Counted from the first letter of the stretch, positions 1 through 12,235 are shown. The stretch: 64,000 nucleotides of DNA from Pseudeuparius sepicola (GCA_963920635.1 OY987306.1:13472001-13536000), one strand, 5' to 3'. A program made the numbers and translations. Notes: generated from the letters alone by a model not told the origin.

Positions 1-243
1 ACCATTTTCGCAGCTAGCAACCAAAATAACACGGCACCTCGAATATTTGACTTTCGCTTTCGGGTCTGTTGCAGAGACTATAAAGTGAACTTTGGTGGAC
101 GGGAGCAGGAAATGTTTTTTGTCGTTTCTGGAGATTGTGGTTTTTGACAAATCCTGTTTTTGCTAGACATCCTTCGTATACTATTATTGAAGTACATATT
201 ATAATTACAAAATTTAATTCTGCAAACTAAATAGTAATATTTA

Positions 244-1477
244 CAGGGCCAGATTAAGGAACTTTTCGCCCCTGGGCCAAAATTCTTTTGCGCCCCCCAC
301 CTCAGTAATAATTTTTACCGAAATTATAGTACGAATAAAAAATACAAAATACAAACTTGTGTTAATAAGGATAAATCAATTGTTTTATTATCTGCCAAAT
401 TATTTCTTAAATTATTTTTAACTCCAAAACAATACAAAAATCAAAAAAAGAACACTTTTAAATACAGATACTCTTACCTTTTTAGGACAGAAAAAGATCT
501 CTCGCCACTAATGTTTGTTGTATTCAATATTTGGGAATGCAATGATTTTCTGCTCTCTTATATTTTTTAACAATTCCGATTGTTTAAATTGAGCACCAAA
601 ATGTTCCTTTTCTAAACTTTCTAAGAAATACTTATTTAAATTGCACGCATTCTTCACCTAAGCATTTATCAAGTTCAGAAGGATAATTTGTAACTATAGT
701 TTTGCTGCTTCCTTGCAAATTTCAATATACGGTAGATTGCATGAAAAATGTAAAAACCAAAAGAGATATACCTACAACGCGTTTGTATGCATATTTTCTT
801 CGTACCAGTTCTGACAGTAAATGATCCAGAATTACGCAATAAGTACTTTACCATCAAACTCCACTTCTCTGCTTTCGTCTGAAATATGTTTTCTAATTCG
901 GATTCTTTTTATTTGGTTACATTTCGTTAAACTATTAGCCATTTCTTCTAATTCATCAAACTTCTCGTCACACCGTGAACCATTTATATAACTAATAATA
1001 TGTCTATATTTTCCTTTTGAAGCGTCTTGTTCACATTATTAAATTGACTAAGTAACATATTCCAGGTTATTAGTAAAATTCCAGTTTCTAGTTTGTCCAT
1101 ATTAGTACTTTTGAAACCAGTAGCTTGAGCTTTTACAACAGGTGGTTGGCTATGATCTTCAATTTGTTAGAAGCACAGTAATAACTCCCAAAACATTCAT
1201 AGAGCATCCGAGTTACGTCTGCTCTTGCTGACCACCGAGTTGAACTTAATTTGATTGGAAGAAGTTCTTTACCAGATGCACTTAAAACATTTTTTAATAT
1301 TTCCCATCTAGTAGTTTAAAGCAGAGAAAAATACATAAAACTTATTCAAAAACATGAAAAATTTTGTTGAATTTAAACAACATTCCGCTGCACATAAACC
1401 AACCAGATTTAACGCCCCCTGAGAGCGTGGCGCACCGGGGCCATGGCCCCATGTGCCCTTAGGTTAATCCGGCCCTG
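244..1477 (-). mobile_element. Degenerate hAT-type DNA transposon (ZMYM/TTF-like transposase relic)
   Basis: The element is bounded by imperfect terminal inverted repeats that start CAGGGCCRGATTAA and by an 8-bp target duplication (AATATTTA at 236-243, CATATTTA at 1478-1485, one mismatch), as in hAT elements. On the minus strand, about 1200-1258 encodes KLSSTRWSARADVTRML, a block typical of hAT transposases of the ZMYM1/TTF zinc-finger type. No long ORF survives, so the copy is dead. It lies in the Robo intron, with its right end only a few bases from the Ig3 splice donor. Confidence 0.8.
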
Positions 1478-1486
1478 CATATTTAC

Positions 1487-1753
1487 CATGAACAGTTAAC
1501 GACGCCTTTGCACTGATAGTCCCAATCACATTCTCCGCATCGCAAATATACAATCCTTCATCACTAGCTTGAACATGGTCAATCTGTAGAGATTTGTTGT
1601 CAATAATTCTCGCTTTTCCGATTGGCATCTTGCCATCCTCTCGTCTCCAAAGGACATTCGGAAGAGGATCGCCTTCTACTGAGCATTCAAATAAAACAGT
1701 TTCGCCGATTTTTGCCACCGCATCTAGAGGTTCTTTGTTGAATGTTGGTTTTA
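1487..1753 (-). CDS. robo: Robo-family receptor, exon encoding Ig domain 3
   Basis: Roundabout is a transmembrane axon-guidance receptor for Slit. This exon reads KPTFNKEPLDAVAKIGETV and continues with the C-strand Cys (LFECSVEG), a WRRE tryptophan strand and the F-strand DEGLYICDAEN, the layout of Robo Ig3. The acceptor (TTTCAG) lies just above 1753 and the donor GTAAAT just below 1487. The exon is 267 bp with phase 1 at both ends, as expected for a modular Ig exon. It joins in frame with the Ig2 exon at 14089-14370. The paralogue (robo1/2/3) cannot be assigned from two domains. A hAT insertion begins 9 bp inside the downstream intron. Confidence 0.88.
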
Positions 1754-2520
1754 CTGAAACAAAAAGAAAAATATTAATTACAATAGTAGATAAGCTTATT
1801 TGAATGCACAAAACGTGTATCGAAATAAATTGTTTTAAACTTTACTTAATTGAATTTGTAACCAAATTGGAACATCCAGTTTGTCTGATAATTCATTTCG
1901 CACCAGACTGCAGAACTTTAAATTACTAAAGTTTTAAGGATTAGTATTCAGAACTTTTTTAAATTCCAGGTAGATTTCACTTACAACTATTGTCCTAGGG
2001 ATAATTAAATCAACAGTTAAAACTTCTCTGCCGGTTAGAGATGTTAATTGTCTTATTTAAAGTTAAAACTCAAGTTTAAGAAATTGTGTTTAGGTAACTA
2101 ATCACTTTTATCCTTGAATATGTAATTGTACTTGTGCCAATACAGAAATAAAAGAAACATTTTGAAACAGATTGATAAAAAGGGATTTTCTTTTGCTTAT
2201 GGTTTATGCGAGACTAGGGCAAAATTTCATAAAAAAAAGTAAAGTATATAGCCTTTAACATTAAATGCGCTTTTGTTTGAAACTAAAATATATTGTTCCA
2301 GTTAATATTGTTGCAAAAGTTGCTTTAATTTATGGGGAAGGATATAGAATTATATATATAATTATATATATGTTGGCGCCTTCACTTTAAATAATAATTG
2401 AGGATTAAGGTGATAAGAAATTAGTAGGTATATAAGATCATAATTTTCCTTGAATTCTCATTTTCACTTAAAAACGATCAAAGACAGCATACTGATCGAG
2501 ACTTTGTATTTTTTAAAAAC

Positions 2521-3011
2521 ATTGTTGCGTTGAATGCAGGCTCAAGTTTTGTAATCGCTATGTAGCGCTATCTGTCAACATTTGACAGCGCTGTAGTCGC
2601 TACAGTGGTACATTGAACGACAAATTTTCAACTTAGAGTTGACTGTCATCAGATTTTTTTGTAGGTTATTTTCATGTATTCTTCGGTATATTATAATATT
2701 TTCGTTTTTAAAATATAACTTGATTTTCTGCATTTATATGCCGAAAATGGACGAGTTTACCATTTTAGCAGACGAAAAAATAAACCGACGCGACGTGACG
2801 CCAAACAGAAATTTCGAGGCTAAGAGTTTTAGAGATAAAAAAGGATAGAAATATGATAAGTCGGCTATCAAGAAAATCTAGCAAAAATGAAATCGCTGCC
2901 GAACCGAGGGCGGCGCTAACTAGCTATCTGTCATTTCTGCCCGTTCAATGCACGTTGACGTAAAGGGCTGGCAGCGATTCCAATTTTGGGGGCGCATTGA
3001 ACGCAACCAAT
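2521..3011. mobile_element. MITE-like element with short inverted ends
   Basis: The ends are imperfect inverted repeats: ATTGTTGCGTTGAATGC at the left and the complement of ATTGGTTGCGTTCAATGC at the right. The interior has no coding capacity. It is GC-richer than its flanks and includes a short palindromic stretch with TGTCAACATTTGACAG. The family is not recognised. Confidence 0.5.
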
Positions 3012-3354
3012 ATACTTAGGGAAATTGAAGTCCCACGACAGAGTTTTTCTTCACCTTGTCTACAAACTTCAAACAAGATAACTTGAATGAAGAAAATATG
3101 AGAAAGAAGTAAATCGAAATAATAACAAAATGACAATAAATATTGAAAACTTCCTACCACTTTTTTAAAGTAGGTACACATTCTGGATAGACGAAAAGTA
3201 AAAATGATGGACATTGTATATTTATGATGTCAAATTAATATTTGGGAAAAAGGGCCAGAGAAAGACTTTGAAAAGGTTTTAATTTATTCCCAACGTTTCA
3301 ACTTATTTAAATACAGTATTTAAAATTTAAACTTAAAAATGTGCGATGACAGTA

Positions 3355-4076
3355 ATACACTGTGTCCCGGATAAGAATGAACAGCATGGGGATATTGCAA
3401 ACAGTGAGAGATACGGCAACAGTTAAATGGAAAAAAGTTGGGCATTTTTGAGGTCAATAAAATGGCATAAACAGATTTCTATTATCTTTTTTCGTTTTTG
3501 AGTTATTTTGAAAAAAGTAAAATTTTGCGTTTTCGATTTATTTTTTTCTGAAGTTGTTATCACAGATAACTGATTAATATTTAGACTTCTTATTATTAAA
3601 TACAGGGCCGCAATAGAAAAAAAAAGGAATTTTCAGTATAATTGTCTCAAAACATTTTAAAAATATTTTGTGTCATACACCATGGTATTTGCAAAGAAAA
3701 GTACTTTCAAAATCTGCAAAAAAAATCCAGGTCCGTATTAAAAAATAAATAAAGTTGAAGATGGTTTCTCAAAAACGAAACGTTGTAGAACAAATCTAAA
3801 AACGCCATCTTAAAGCCCGTTAAAAAGTGCCATAAGAAAGTGTTCTTCTGTTTTTTCTATCTGTGATAACAATTTCAGAAAAAAATAAAATCGAAAACGC
3901 AAAGTTTCACATTTTTCAAAATAACTCAAAAACGAAAAAAAAATATATTAGAAATCTGTTTGTGCCATTTTCTTGACCTCAAAATTGCGCAACTTTTTCC
4001 CCATTTAATCTTTGCTCTATCTCTCACCGTTTGCAATATCCCCATGGTGTTCATTCTTATCCGGGACAGAGTGTAT
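3355..4076. mobile_element. Fold-back MITE (TIR ATACACTSTGTCCCGG)
   Basis: Two arms of more than 150 bp are inverted copies. The left begins ATACACTGTGTCCCGGATAA and the right ends with its near-complement. TA dinucleotides flank it (3353-3354 and 4077-4078), as for Tc1/mariner-type MITEs. No transposase is present. It directly abuts a second fold-back element. Confidence 0.75.
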
Positions 4077-4078
4077 TA

Positions 4079-4810
4079 TACAGTATGTCCACGGATAGAC
4101 ATCCCAAGAGGACAAATGGACCAAAAATTTCATTGCTCGACAAAAAGTCATTCTTGATAAAAGTTTCTGCTTCTCGAAAAAATATGGTCCACGAAGAGAA
4201 TTTTCGATTTTTTTATACAGGGTGTCCAAAAAATACAAAAACATGAAATACCATCAAGAATAAACTACCTTTATTTTATAAAATATCAAAAACTTTTACT
4301 TAGAAAAGTTGTTTAGAATTAAAAGATGTGTTCGATTGTCACTTTTGAAACAAATCAGCCAACTCCGATTTTTTTTATTTCCAAGTGTGAAACTCCTTTG
4401 TTTTTAAAAATATCAAAAATATTTATTTAGGAAAGTTGTTGATTTTTTATTTTTTTACGTATTTAAATCAAAGTCGCCCGATTTGCTTAAAAAGTTGCAA
4501 TCAGACACGTCTTTTAATTCTAAACAACTTTTCTAAATACATATTTTTGCTATTTTTAAAAACAAAGGAGTTTCACACTCGGAAATAAAAAAATTGGAGT
4601 TGGCTGATATTTTTTGATATTTTTAAAAATAAAGGTAGTTTATTCTTGATGGTGTTACATGTTTTTATATTTTTTTGGACACCCTGTATAAAAAAATCGA
4701 AAATTCTCTTTGTGCACCATAGTAACTTTTATCAAGAATGACTTTTTGTCGAAAAATGAAATTTTTGGTCCATTTGCCCTCTTGGGATGTCTATCCGTGG
4801 ACGTACTGTA
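4079..4810. mobile_element. Fold-back MITE (TIR TACAGTAYGTCCACGG)
   Basis: The left arm starts TACAGTATGTCCACGGATAG and the right arm ends with its complement (one change). The arms continue inward for roughly 200 bp, including CAGGGTGTCC blocks, and an inner pair of arms (about 4240-4640) folds again. TA flanks suggest a Tc1/mariner-driven MITE. No ORF of its own. Confidence 0.75.
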
Positions 4811-5441
4811 TATACATAAATATATATAAATTATTTTTAATTTTCAGGCTTAGGCCAGTTAGAGTATTAAAATAATATTGTCTAATTCCAAATTCTTTCT
4901 ATTTGTCTTGGATTGGCTCAATTAGGCAACCTTCAGACAAATTATTTTCTAGATCCGTTTCTACACAGGTTATACAGGGTGGTTCACTTTTATGTGGTAG
5001 GACTTTAACATTAGATAGAAAAAGATAATCTAAAATGAAAATTTTATATCAACATATATCGGGGAAAGCTTAGTTTCCGAGATATAGGGCGTTGAAGTGT
5101 TGGAAAAAATATGAAGTATTTTTTACACTGTCCGAACCAGTGGAGATATTTAAACCAAATTTGATGTGTAGTACCACCTTTTTGACTACGATATTTAGTG
5201 ATAATATGAAGGTCCTGAAATAACCAGTGGTAGAGTTATGGGTTTTCACTATCACTAAATTTAAAAAGTAATTAGTACGGACCTGTCTCACATCAACGTA
5301 AAGTTCTTTCAATTCTCTACAAAAAGTGTATCTTGACATTTTTTTGTATCTGCCACGGTTGTGTAGTAAATAAATTATTTCGTTTCCATCTCAGCCTTTT
5401 TTGCCTAAAAATGTGTTTTCTAAGATTATTGATAAATATCG

Positions 5442-5621
5442 CAAATAACAGAAATTAATTATGGAACACTTATCGGATTCAGCTATTTTATTTTTAATTT
5501 TATGGAAACAATTTTAAAAATAAACTGGCACTTGGTTTGAGGTACATTACTTTATTATCATTTTAACATTTTTATCAAATCTGTATTATTTCTTAATAAT
5601 TTTTATAATTCTAAATTTGTA
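5442..5621. repeat. Left 180-bp inverted repeat of DUF4817 element
   Basis: Nearly identical by eye to the complement of 6835-7014 (only a G/T type difference noticed). It starts CAAATAACAGAAATTAATTA. The high identity suggests a young element or gene conversion between the arms. Confidence 0.8.
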
Positions 5622-5705
5622 GAATTCTAAATTATACCACGACGAGTAAAACATGATTCTTCCGCCCATAAAATGTTATTTAAAAATTGTCTTATTTCCT
5701 TTGAC

Positions 5706-5757
5706 TACAAAATCCATCGGCAAAATACTAATGTCCTTTCTGCATCGCCGTACTGGT
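5706..5757 (-). repeat. Inverted fragment of the transposase gene
   Basis: The minus strand here reads GDAERTLVFCRWIL, matching GDAERRLVFCRWIL in the transposase encoded on the plus strand at about 6256-6298. A short piece of the transposase gene has therefore been copied in reverse just upstream of it. It is not a separate gene. Confidence 0.75.
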
Positions 5758-5870
5758 GAAGATAAGTGTGCCATGGAAAAGAAAATCTTATTGACAGATA
5801 ATAATACAATAATCTGTCATCCAGTAGATGAACGTAGCAGCGCCGCAGTTTGTCTTTGTTAATAATTAAA

Positions 5871-6845
5871 ATGCCGTTCCAATTTACAAATGAAGAGCAG
5901 GCTGACATCCATTTCTGCTATGGAGTTGCAAATGGGAACTCTGCGGAAGCAGCCAGAGAATACCGGAGGCGATTTCCAAATAGGCGCCATCCGCGTCCCT
6001 CGGTGTTTGTTAACATGCACCGGCAATTCAGAACTCGCGGTCTGAGAACTAGAATCGTCGAACGAGGAAATGAAAACAATATCCAACAAGTCAGACGCAA
6101 CAATGAGATTCTTCGTGAATTCGATAGGAATCCTACAACAAGTAGCAGAAGAGTGTCAGTGGCCCTACGTGTTTCAAAGTCTGCAATTTTGCGAGCTTTA
6201 AAAAGAGATCACAGGCATGCGTATCATCTACAACCCGTACAAGGTTTAAGGCCCGGCGATGCAGAAAGAAGATTAGTGTTTTGCCGATGGATTTTGGAGT
6301 CAATTGAAGGAAATAGACAATTTTTAAATAACATTTTATGGACGGACGAGTCGTGTTTTACTCTGTACAACCATCATCTGTTTGGACCCTTTTTTTTGCC
6401 ACAGCGAGTGAATGGTGACAATTTTTTGGAGTTTTTAGTAGCTGAGCATAATAATATGTGGGAAGACATTCCTTTAAACTTAAGATTGTTGGCTTGGTTC
6501 CAACTTGACGGCTGTCCTGCACATTTTCACCGAAATGTGAGGAACTGGTTAAATAATAACTTTCCAAATAGGTGGATCGGACGAGGGGGACCGGTCGCTT
6601 GGCCACCACGTTCTCCGGACATAACACCTCTGGACTTCTTCGTATGGGGATTTTTAAAAGAACAAGTCTATGCGACTCCTGTAGAAACAAGGGAACAACT
6701 TATTGATCGTATCAGAAATGCGTGCGATGAATTGAGAAATGGCAATTTAATCGATGCTGTTCAATCCGTTAGGCGTCGAAGTGAATTATGTGTGCAACAG
6801 AATGGATCACATTTTGAACAATTGTTGAATGTTGTACAAATTTAG
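5871..6845 (+). pseudogene. DUF4817-type DDE transposase with internal deletion
   Basis: The 324-residue ORF starts at the ATG giving MPFQFTNEEQ. The N terminus (FTNEEQADIHFCYG through the RTRGLRTR region) is the helix-turn-helix DUF4817 domain of insect transposases. A second HTH follows, then the DDE core: ILWTDESCFT (first Asp), FQLDGCPAH (second Asp) and WPPRSPDITPLDFFVWG (third acidic residue). Between FTLYNHH and GPFFLPQR the usual conserved segment of about 25-30 residues (a V-W-C-G block in relatives) is missing, so the reading frame is open but the enzyme is probably inactive. The stop codon lies inside the right 180-bp inverted repeat. Confidence 0.8.
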
Positions 6846-7014
6846 AATTATAAAAATTATTAAGAAATAATACAGATTTGATAAAAATGTTAAAATGATA
6901 ATAAAGTAATGTACCTCAAACCAAGTGCCAGTTTATTTTTAAAATTGTTTACATAAAATTAAAAATAAAATAGCTGAATCCGATAAGTGTTCCATAATTA
7001 ATTTCTGTTATTTG
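6835..7014. repeat. Right 180-bp inverted repeat of DUF4817 element
   Basis: Complement of 5442-5621. It contains the last codons and stop of the transposase ORF and ends where the BEL LTR starts. Confidence 0.8.
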
Positions 7015-7490
7015 TGTTGCGTGCGTGATAGATAACCAAATAAATGTAATAAATTGGGTCTCAGTTGGAGAGAAAAAAATGGACTGTATTCTAATATTAA
7101 GTTTCAAATAAATGAAATTGAGGAATGCGGGAAGGAAAAAACGTCTGACCTTTGAATCTGCGATCTTTCGTGGATTTCTTCTTCACTTTGGCCAGAGATT
7201 TACCTGTAGACGGCTTCTTTGATCCTTGTAGTACAATGGACCCGTAATCTGCCGTTGATGCGGAATAATCACGACGCGAAGTCGCGAAATCAAAATCTGC
7301 GTGCGTACGATTTACAAGAGAGTCAAGAACTGCACTGTCACACGCGGCATAGGAAATTTTGGGAGAGGTGCGGGGTAAGGAAATGCACGTGTGGTGCGGG
7401 GTGCGCAAAATAATCAAGATAAGCAACAACAATAATGACTGAAATTAAATTAACGTAAATTAGACAACACAAAACTATGGGGACGTAACA
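7015..7490 (-). repeat. BEL 3' LTR
   Basis: On the minus strand it begins TGTTACGTCCCC just after the polypurine-like GGTGGGCGGTAA (7491-7505) and ends GCAACA, giving TGTT...AACA termini over 476 bp. The ends are inferred from these motifs because the second LTR is missing. Confidence 0.65.
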
Positions 7491-7518
7491 TTACCGCCCA
7501 CCTAAAATACGAGGTATT

Positions 7519-9118
7519 TTACGAATCCTCGAGAGGCAAAGGACACAGTTTTGACACTGGTCTCTTCAGGATATGCGAAGCCGTTTTAACAGACACAACT
7601 CTCACCTGACCGTCGGCACCAGGATGGATTTTAATAACACGGCCCATAGCCCATTTTAAAGGGGGCAAATTATCTGATTTTATTAAAACCAACGTGTTTT
7701 CTTTAATTTCACAACCAGAATTAAACCATTTGGTTTTTTTGATGTAAAGTATGAAGATATTCTTTAGACCATCGGTCCCAGAAATCCTGATGCATTCGGT
7801 CAAGTAATTGCCAGCGTGTTAGACGATTGATAGGCGTTTCTAGTAAGCTAGGTTCAGGCGGTGCTATGAGGGGCTCGAATGTAAGAAAGTGACCAGGAGT
7901 TAAAGCACAGAAATCATTTGGGTCACTACTCAGAGGTACCAACGGACGCGAATTCAAAATGGCCTCGATCTGAGTAAAAACGGTATACAATTCTTCGTAT
8001 GTAAGAACCTGTGAACCAATGACTCTCGTAAGGTGAACTTTAACTGATTTTACTGCCGCCTCCCACAAACCCCCAAAGTGGGGGGAAGACGGGGGGTTGA
8101 AATGCCATGTAATAGATTCGGAGCTAGCGGCTTGAGAGAACATGACATTAAGTTGACGATGGGCCGATACAAAATTAGTGCCGCAATCACTATACATGTG
8201 TTCACAGCGACCCCTCCGAGCAATGAATCTCTTTAAGGCGGCTAAAAAGGCATTCGCAGATAGATCAGATGCCAGCTCAAGGTGTACTGCTTTTGTTGCA
8301 AAGCAAACAAATAGGCATAAATAACCTTTCGTTGATTTTACACCTCGGAATCTCCCCATGGTGACACAGAAAGGACCGGCATAATCCACCCCGGTATGCA
8401 GGAAGGGTTTTGCGCGAGAAATTCTAGCAGGGGGGAGATCACCCATGGGAACAGGCACTGATGGAATTGGGTTGCATTTGAAACAACGAATGCACTTGGA
8501 AAGAACTCTGCGAATTGAGCGCTTAAATGACATGATCCAAAATCTTTGAGCAATCAAGCACTGAACCGTCTGTATGCCGGCATGAAAGTACCTGACATGA
8601 AAACTCTGAATGATGAGGTCTGTCAGTCGACTACGGCTTGGTAACAACAAAGGAAATTTGCGAGTAAAAGAAATAGGAGCATGTCGGATTCTGCCTCCTA
8701 CTCTTAAAAGGCCCTTGTCATCGATAAAGGGTGAAAGTTTGAGAAAACTTTTGGGGAGTTTTGCATGGTTACAAAGTTTTTCAATTTCTTCTGAAAAATA
8801 TGAATTTTGTGTATGCCTAACGAGGTAAAAAGTAGCATCATCAAGCTCCTGAGTACTTAAGGCGCCTATGCAAACTGATGCTTTATTTTTAGAATGTTGA
8901 ATAAATCGAAGAATATAGCACAAAATCCGTACAATACTATTAAAGGAAGAAAATTTGTTCATAAGTGAATCCAAAAAATTTGGTGGTGACTGATTAGTTA
9001 AAAGAACCACTTTACGTTCTTCTGACAGATTATCAGAACACTCAGACAAATCTGAGGCCTTTCGCCAAAAATGGTTAGTAGATAAAAGAAAGGTGGCCCC
9101 GTCCACCATAAGGAACAC
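7519..9118 (-). pseudogene. BEL integrase (with frameshifted C-terminal part)
   Basis: The zinc-binding region (CIRCFKCN) is followed by the rve core: HTGVDYAGPF (first Asp), MYSDCGTNFVS (second Asp) and FGGLWEAAVKSV (catalytic Glu), a typical Pao integrase. The ORF 7721-9118 shifts frame near 7721-7803 and continues in 7519-7803, which holds the basic SH3-like tail (PPLKWAMGRVIKIHPGADG) before the stop at 7519. At the 5' end it overlaps the RNase H ORF in a different frame, another frameshift near 9118. Confidence 0.85.
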
Positions 9119-9843
9119 TGCAATAACTCGCGAGGTAACAAACCTCTGGAACCTACGTCTGCGGGATTTTGATCTGATTTAATATGAAACCAAAATTCGG
9201 GTGAAACTTCCTTTTGAATAAAAGCAACACGGTTTCCTACGAAAGTTTTCCACCGGTGCGGAGGAGACTGAATCCAGTTGAGGGCGACTGTGGAATCTGA
9301 CCAACAGTAGACATTCCGAATCGACAACTTTTCTTGAAATTGTTGAAAAACTAATGAAGCTAACCGTGCAGCCAACACAGCTGCGCATAGTTCTAGCCTG
9401 GGCAAAGTTATCTTTTTTAAAGGTGCTACTTTTGATTTAGCTGTGATGAAACGAAGCTTTGCCCCGTTAGAATTTAGAACGAAGCGTAGATAAACTACGG
9501 CACAGTAACCTTTTTCGCTAGCATCTCCAAATGAATGAATTTCACAGGCCTGAAAACTCAAAGGTAGGACGAAACGAGGAATTTCCAATCCGGACAGGCA
9601 AGGAAGATCCTTAAGGTATCGTTCCCACATGCGGAGAACTTCCGAAGGAGGGTGATCATCCCAATTTAATTTCAAGGCCCAAAGCCTTTGGATGAGATGT
9701 TTCATAAAAAAGGTAAGGGGAGACATAAATCCCAGAGGGTCGAAAATGCGCGCCAAATTTGAAAGAATGTTCCTTTTGGTGCAATCTTCATCCACAGATT
9801 GGACATGAAATCTGAAGCAATCTGATACTGGATTCCACTGCAA
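8998..9843 (-). pseudogene. BEL/Pao RNase H region
   Basis: Contains LARIFDPLGFMSPL, the Pao connector, then HSFGDASEKGYCAVVY with the first RNase H Asp, LPRLELCAAVLAARL with the Glu, and YCWSDSTVALNWI with another Asp. The ORF is separated from the RT ORF upstream and the integrase ORF downstream by frame changes (near 9846 and 9118), so pol is not continuous. Confidence 0.85.
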
Positions 9844-9845
9844 CC

Positions 9846-10391
9846 CTAGAACCTTAAGCGAATTTTCAAAATCTGATGAAAAGGAGAGGGGGTCAATAAC
9901 GGATCGTTAGTCGACCATTTGCGTAGAACAAATCTGCCCTGCGACATTAACCCAATGAGTTCTTGCTGCAATAGTTTGGCTTCCTCTAAAGATGATGCTC
10001 CTGTCACAATGTCATCGACATAGGTGTCATTTTTGACAGCTTGAGCAGCCAGAGGAAACTTTTGACCATCGTCATCAGCCAATTGCAATAATGTGCGGAT
10101 AGCAAGAAAAGGTGCACTTGACATACCGTAAGTAACTGTCAAAAGACGATAATCCTGTATCTCGTCTTGCGGAGAGAATCTCCAGAGGATTTTCTGATAT
10201 TCACAGTGCTCTGGAATAATGCGAATTTGTCTATACATCATTTTGATGTCTGCGGTAAACACGAAAGCGTGTAGACGAAAATTTAGCAAAATAGAGAAAA
10301 TATCTCTTTGTAATTTGGCTCCAACGAGGAGGTGATCATTCAAGGACGACTGATTTGACAGTTTTGCTGAGGCATTGAACACAACCCTGAG
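9846..10391 (-). pseudogene. BEL reverse transcriptase fragment
   Basis: Carries FTADIKMMYRQI (RT motif A), YGMSSAPFLA (motif B) and DTYVDDIVTG (YVDD catalytic motif). It is in the same frame as the gag-protease ORF but separated from it by a TAA at 10392-10394, apparently a nonsense mutation. A frameshift near 9855 separates it from the RNase H part. Confidence 0.85.
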
Positions 10392-12101
10392 TTAGGTGGA
10401 AGTGGCTTCAGGGCGGACCACACAAAGGTGGGGAATATAATAAGATAAATCTGAGGAAGATTTTTCAGCAACTTCCATGTGACCTAACTCGAAATATTCT
10501 TCCATGAATAAAGAATATTGTTCATACAAGGGCGGATTTTTTAAAAGGCGATTTTCAAGAGAATGAAATCTGCGAAGAGCAAGAGAACGACTGTCATGAA
10601 AAGAAGGCAAAGTGTCGCCTTTAAAGGGCAGTTTTAGAACAAATCGACCCTCAGTATCACGCTGATATGTTTTAAGAAAGATTTCTTCACATCTAATGTC
10701 TTCCTTGGACATAGATCTGACTTCAGGAACTTCCTCAATTTCCCAGAATTTTTTAACACTTTCTTCCAGCGATGAAATCTCTAGGGAATGACAGAATAAA
10801 GTTTTTAAAGAAGGTGATGTGAAGGAGTTTACCTTGCCGCTTAAGACATAACCAAAAATTGTATTAAGTGCGTCCGGTTGCCCTATCTCGCCGCAAATAA
10901 TTTGCCCTCCTAAAAGAAGCTTTGTATAAATATCAGCCCCTAACAGGATATCTATAGAACCGGGAATGTGAAAAGTAGGATCGGCCAATGACAAATTTGA
11001 AATATGAGACCACTGAGCATAGGACATCTCAGTAGTTGGCAAATTGTTACAGATTTTGTTTAAGATTAGCGTATCTATATTTATAATAATTTCTCTTGAG
11101 TTGCAAGGCTTTATTGTCAAAGAAATATATCCTTGGTAAGCTACGGATTGCATGGAGTCGAGACCTGATAGATTGACACGGCAGTCTTTGGCTTTGAAAC
11201 CCAATGATTGAAGACACTTCTTTGAAATAAAGGACGCCATGCTACCTGGATCTAGCAGGGCGCGGACAGTGTGATATTTGCCAAAGTTGTCTAAAACTCG
11301 AACTTTTGCTGTTGAGAGCAGTACGCTTGATTTTTCCGACAAAAAACCTGCATTGGTCGATACTGAACTTTGAGCGATAAGTTGTTGCTCTCGATTCTCA
11401 GAAGATGATTGTGGTGCATTATTATTGCAATTTGAAGATTCAGAAAAATGCAAAAGTGTGTGATGCTTCTGTCCGCATTTATGACATAAAGAAGCTGAGT
11501 TACAACTTATGGTTGCATGTGGGTTCAAACAATTTACGCAAAGCTTGCATTTTCTTATAAGGTTGTAACGATTTCGAGGTAATTGGTTCAAAAGTTCCGG
11601 ACATTTATAGACAAGATGATCGAGTTTGCATATGAAGCATGGCGAATTATTATTGGAGTTATCAGCATTTACCATGAATGAAGTTGTACTGCGTAAAGAT
11701 TTCTTATTTTGTTCAAATTTCCTTGCGTATTTGACAGTTTGATTTTTTGACGTATTTAAATTTTGTAACGCACAACAATGTTCGTGGAAAAAATCAAAAA
11801 CTTTTGAAAATGATGGAAATTCGCTTGATTTGTGATATAATTCAAAACTTTCACCAAATGAAATGTGCACTCTGTTCAACAACATTTGAACTAATATGAA
11901 ATCCCAGCTATTGACTGGCAGATTCATGTTTTTTAGCGCTTGCAAATTCGTGGAAAAAATGTCTAAGAGTTCTGTGGGATCATTTGATTTCATTTTTTGA
12001 CACTCATCTATATTTGACCAATACGCAAGAGCAAGTTTACGCCGATTTGTGTATCTTTTCGTTAAAGCACTATAGGCAATTGCATAATTTGCAGCTGTCA
12101 T
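10392..12101 (-). pseudogene. BEL gag, zinc knuckles and A17 protease
   Basis: The N-terminal part (TAANYAIAYSALTKRY, NRRKLALAYW) is Pao gag. A Cys/His cluster follows (CFICKLDHLVYKCPEL, KCKLCVNC, ASLCHKCGQKHH). Then comes an aspartic protease with ALLDPGSMASFIS (DPGS in place of DTGA, normal for Pao A17 proteases) and ILLGADIY. The end of the ORF enters the RT N-terminal region (YYIPHLCVVRP). Coding homology continues upstream of the ATG to about 12180, so the true gag start is lost. Confidence 0.85.
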
Positions 12102-12235
12102 TTTGACATTTTGGATAACAGTATATGCGGAACCTTTTAAAGTGATTGGAGCTACGATTTGTGTTAATAGTAGAAATTTGCAGGTAAGTGAATGAGTAGG
12201 TGTGCCATAAAAGTTTGTTTTTAAAGTTCTTAATA

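Larger units (their letters stand above)
4976..7014 (+). mobile_element. DUF4817-type DDE transposon, right end cut by BEL
   Basis: The left end has TACAGGGTGGTTCAC, typical of this group, followed by a non-coding leader (4976-5441) and a 180-bp inverted repeat. A transposase gene follows, then the second copy of the 180-bp repeat. The right repeat ends at 7014, exactly where the BEL LTR begins, so the outer right end was probably removed or displaced by BEL. Confidence 0.65.
7015..12235 (-). mobile_element. BEL/Pao LTR retrotransposon, 5'-truncated and frameshifted
   Basis: In minus-strand order the element has gag with zinc knuckles, an A17-type aspartic protease, reverse transcriptase, RNase H, integrase, polypurine tract and 3' LTR. 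No 5' LTR is seen; gag homology fades near 12180-12235. Pol is split by at least one in-frame stop and several frameshifts, so the copy cannot be autonomous. It sits in the Robo intron in the same orientation as Robo. Confidence 0.88.
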
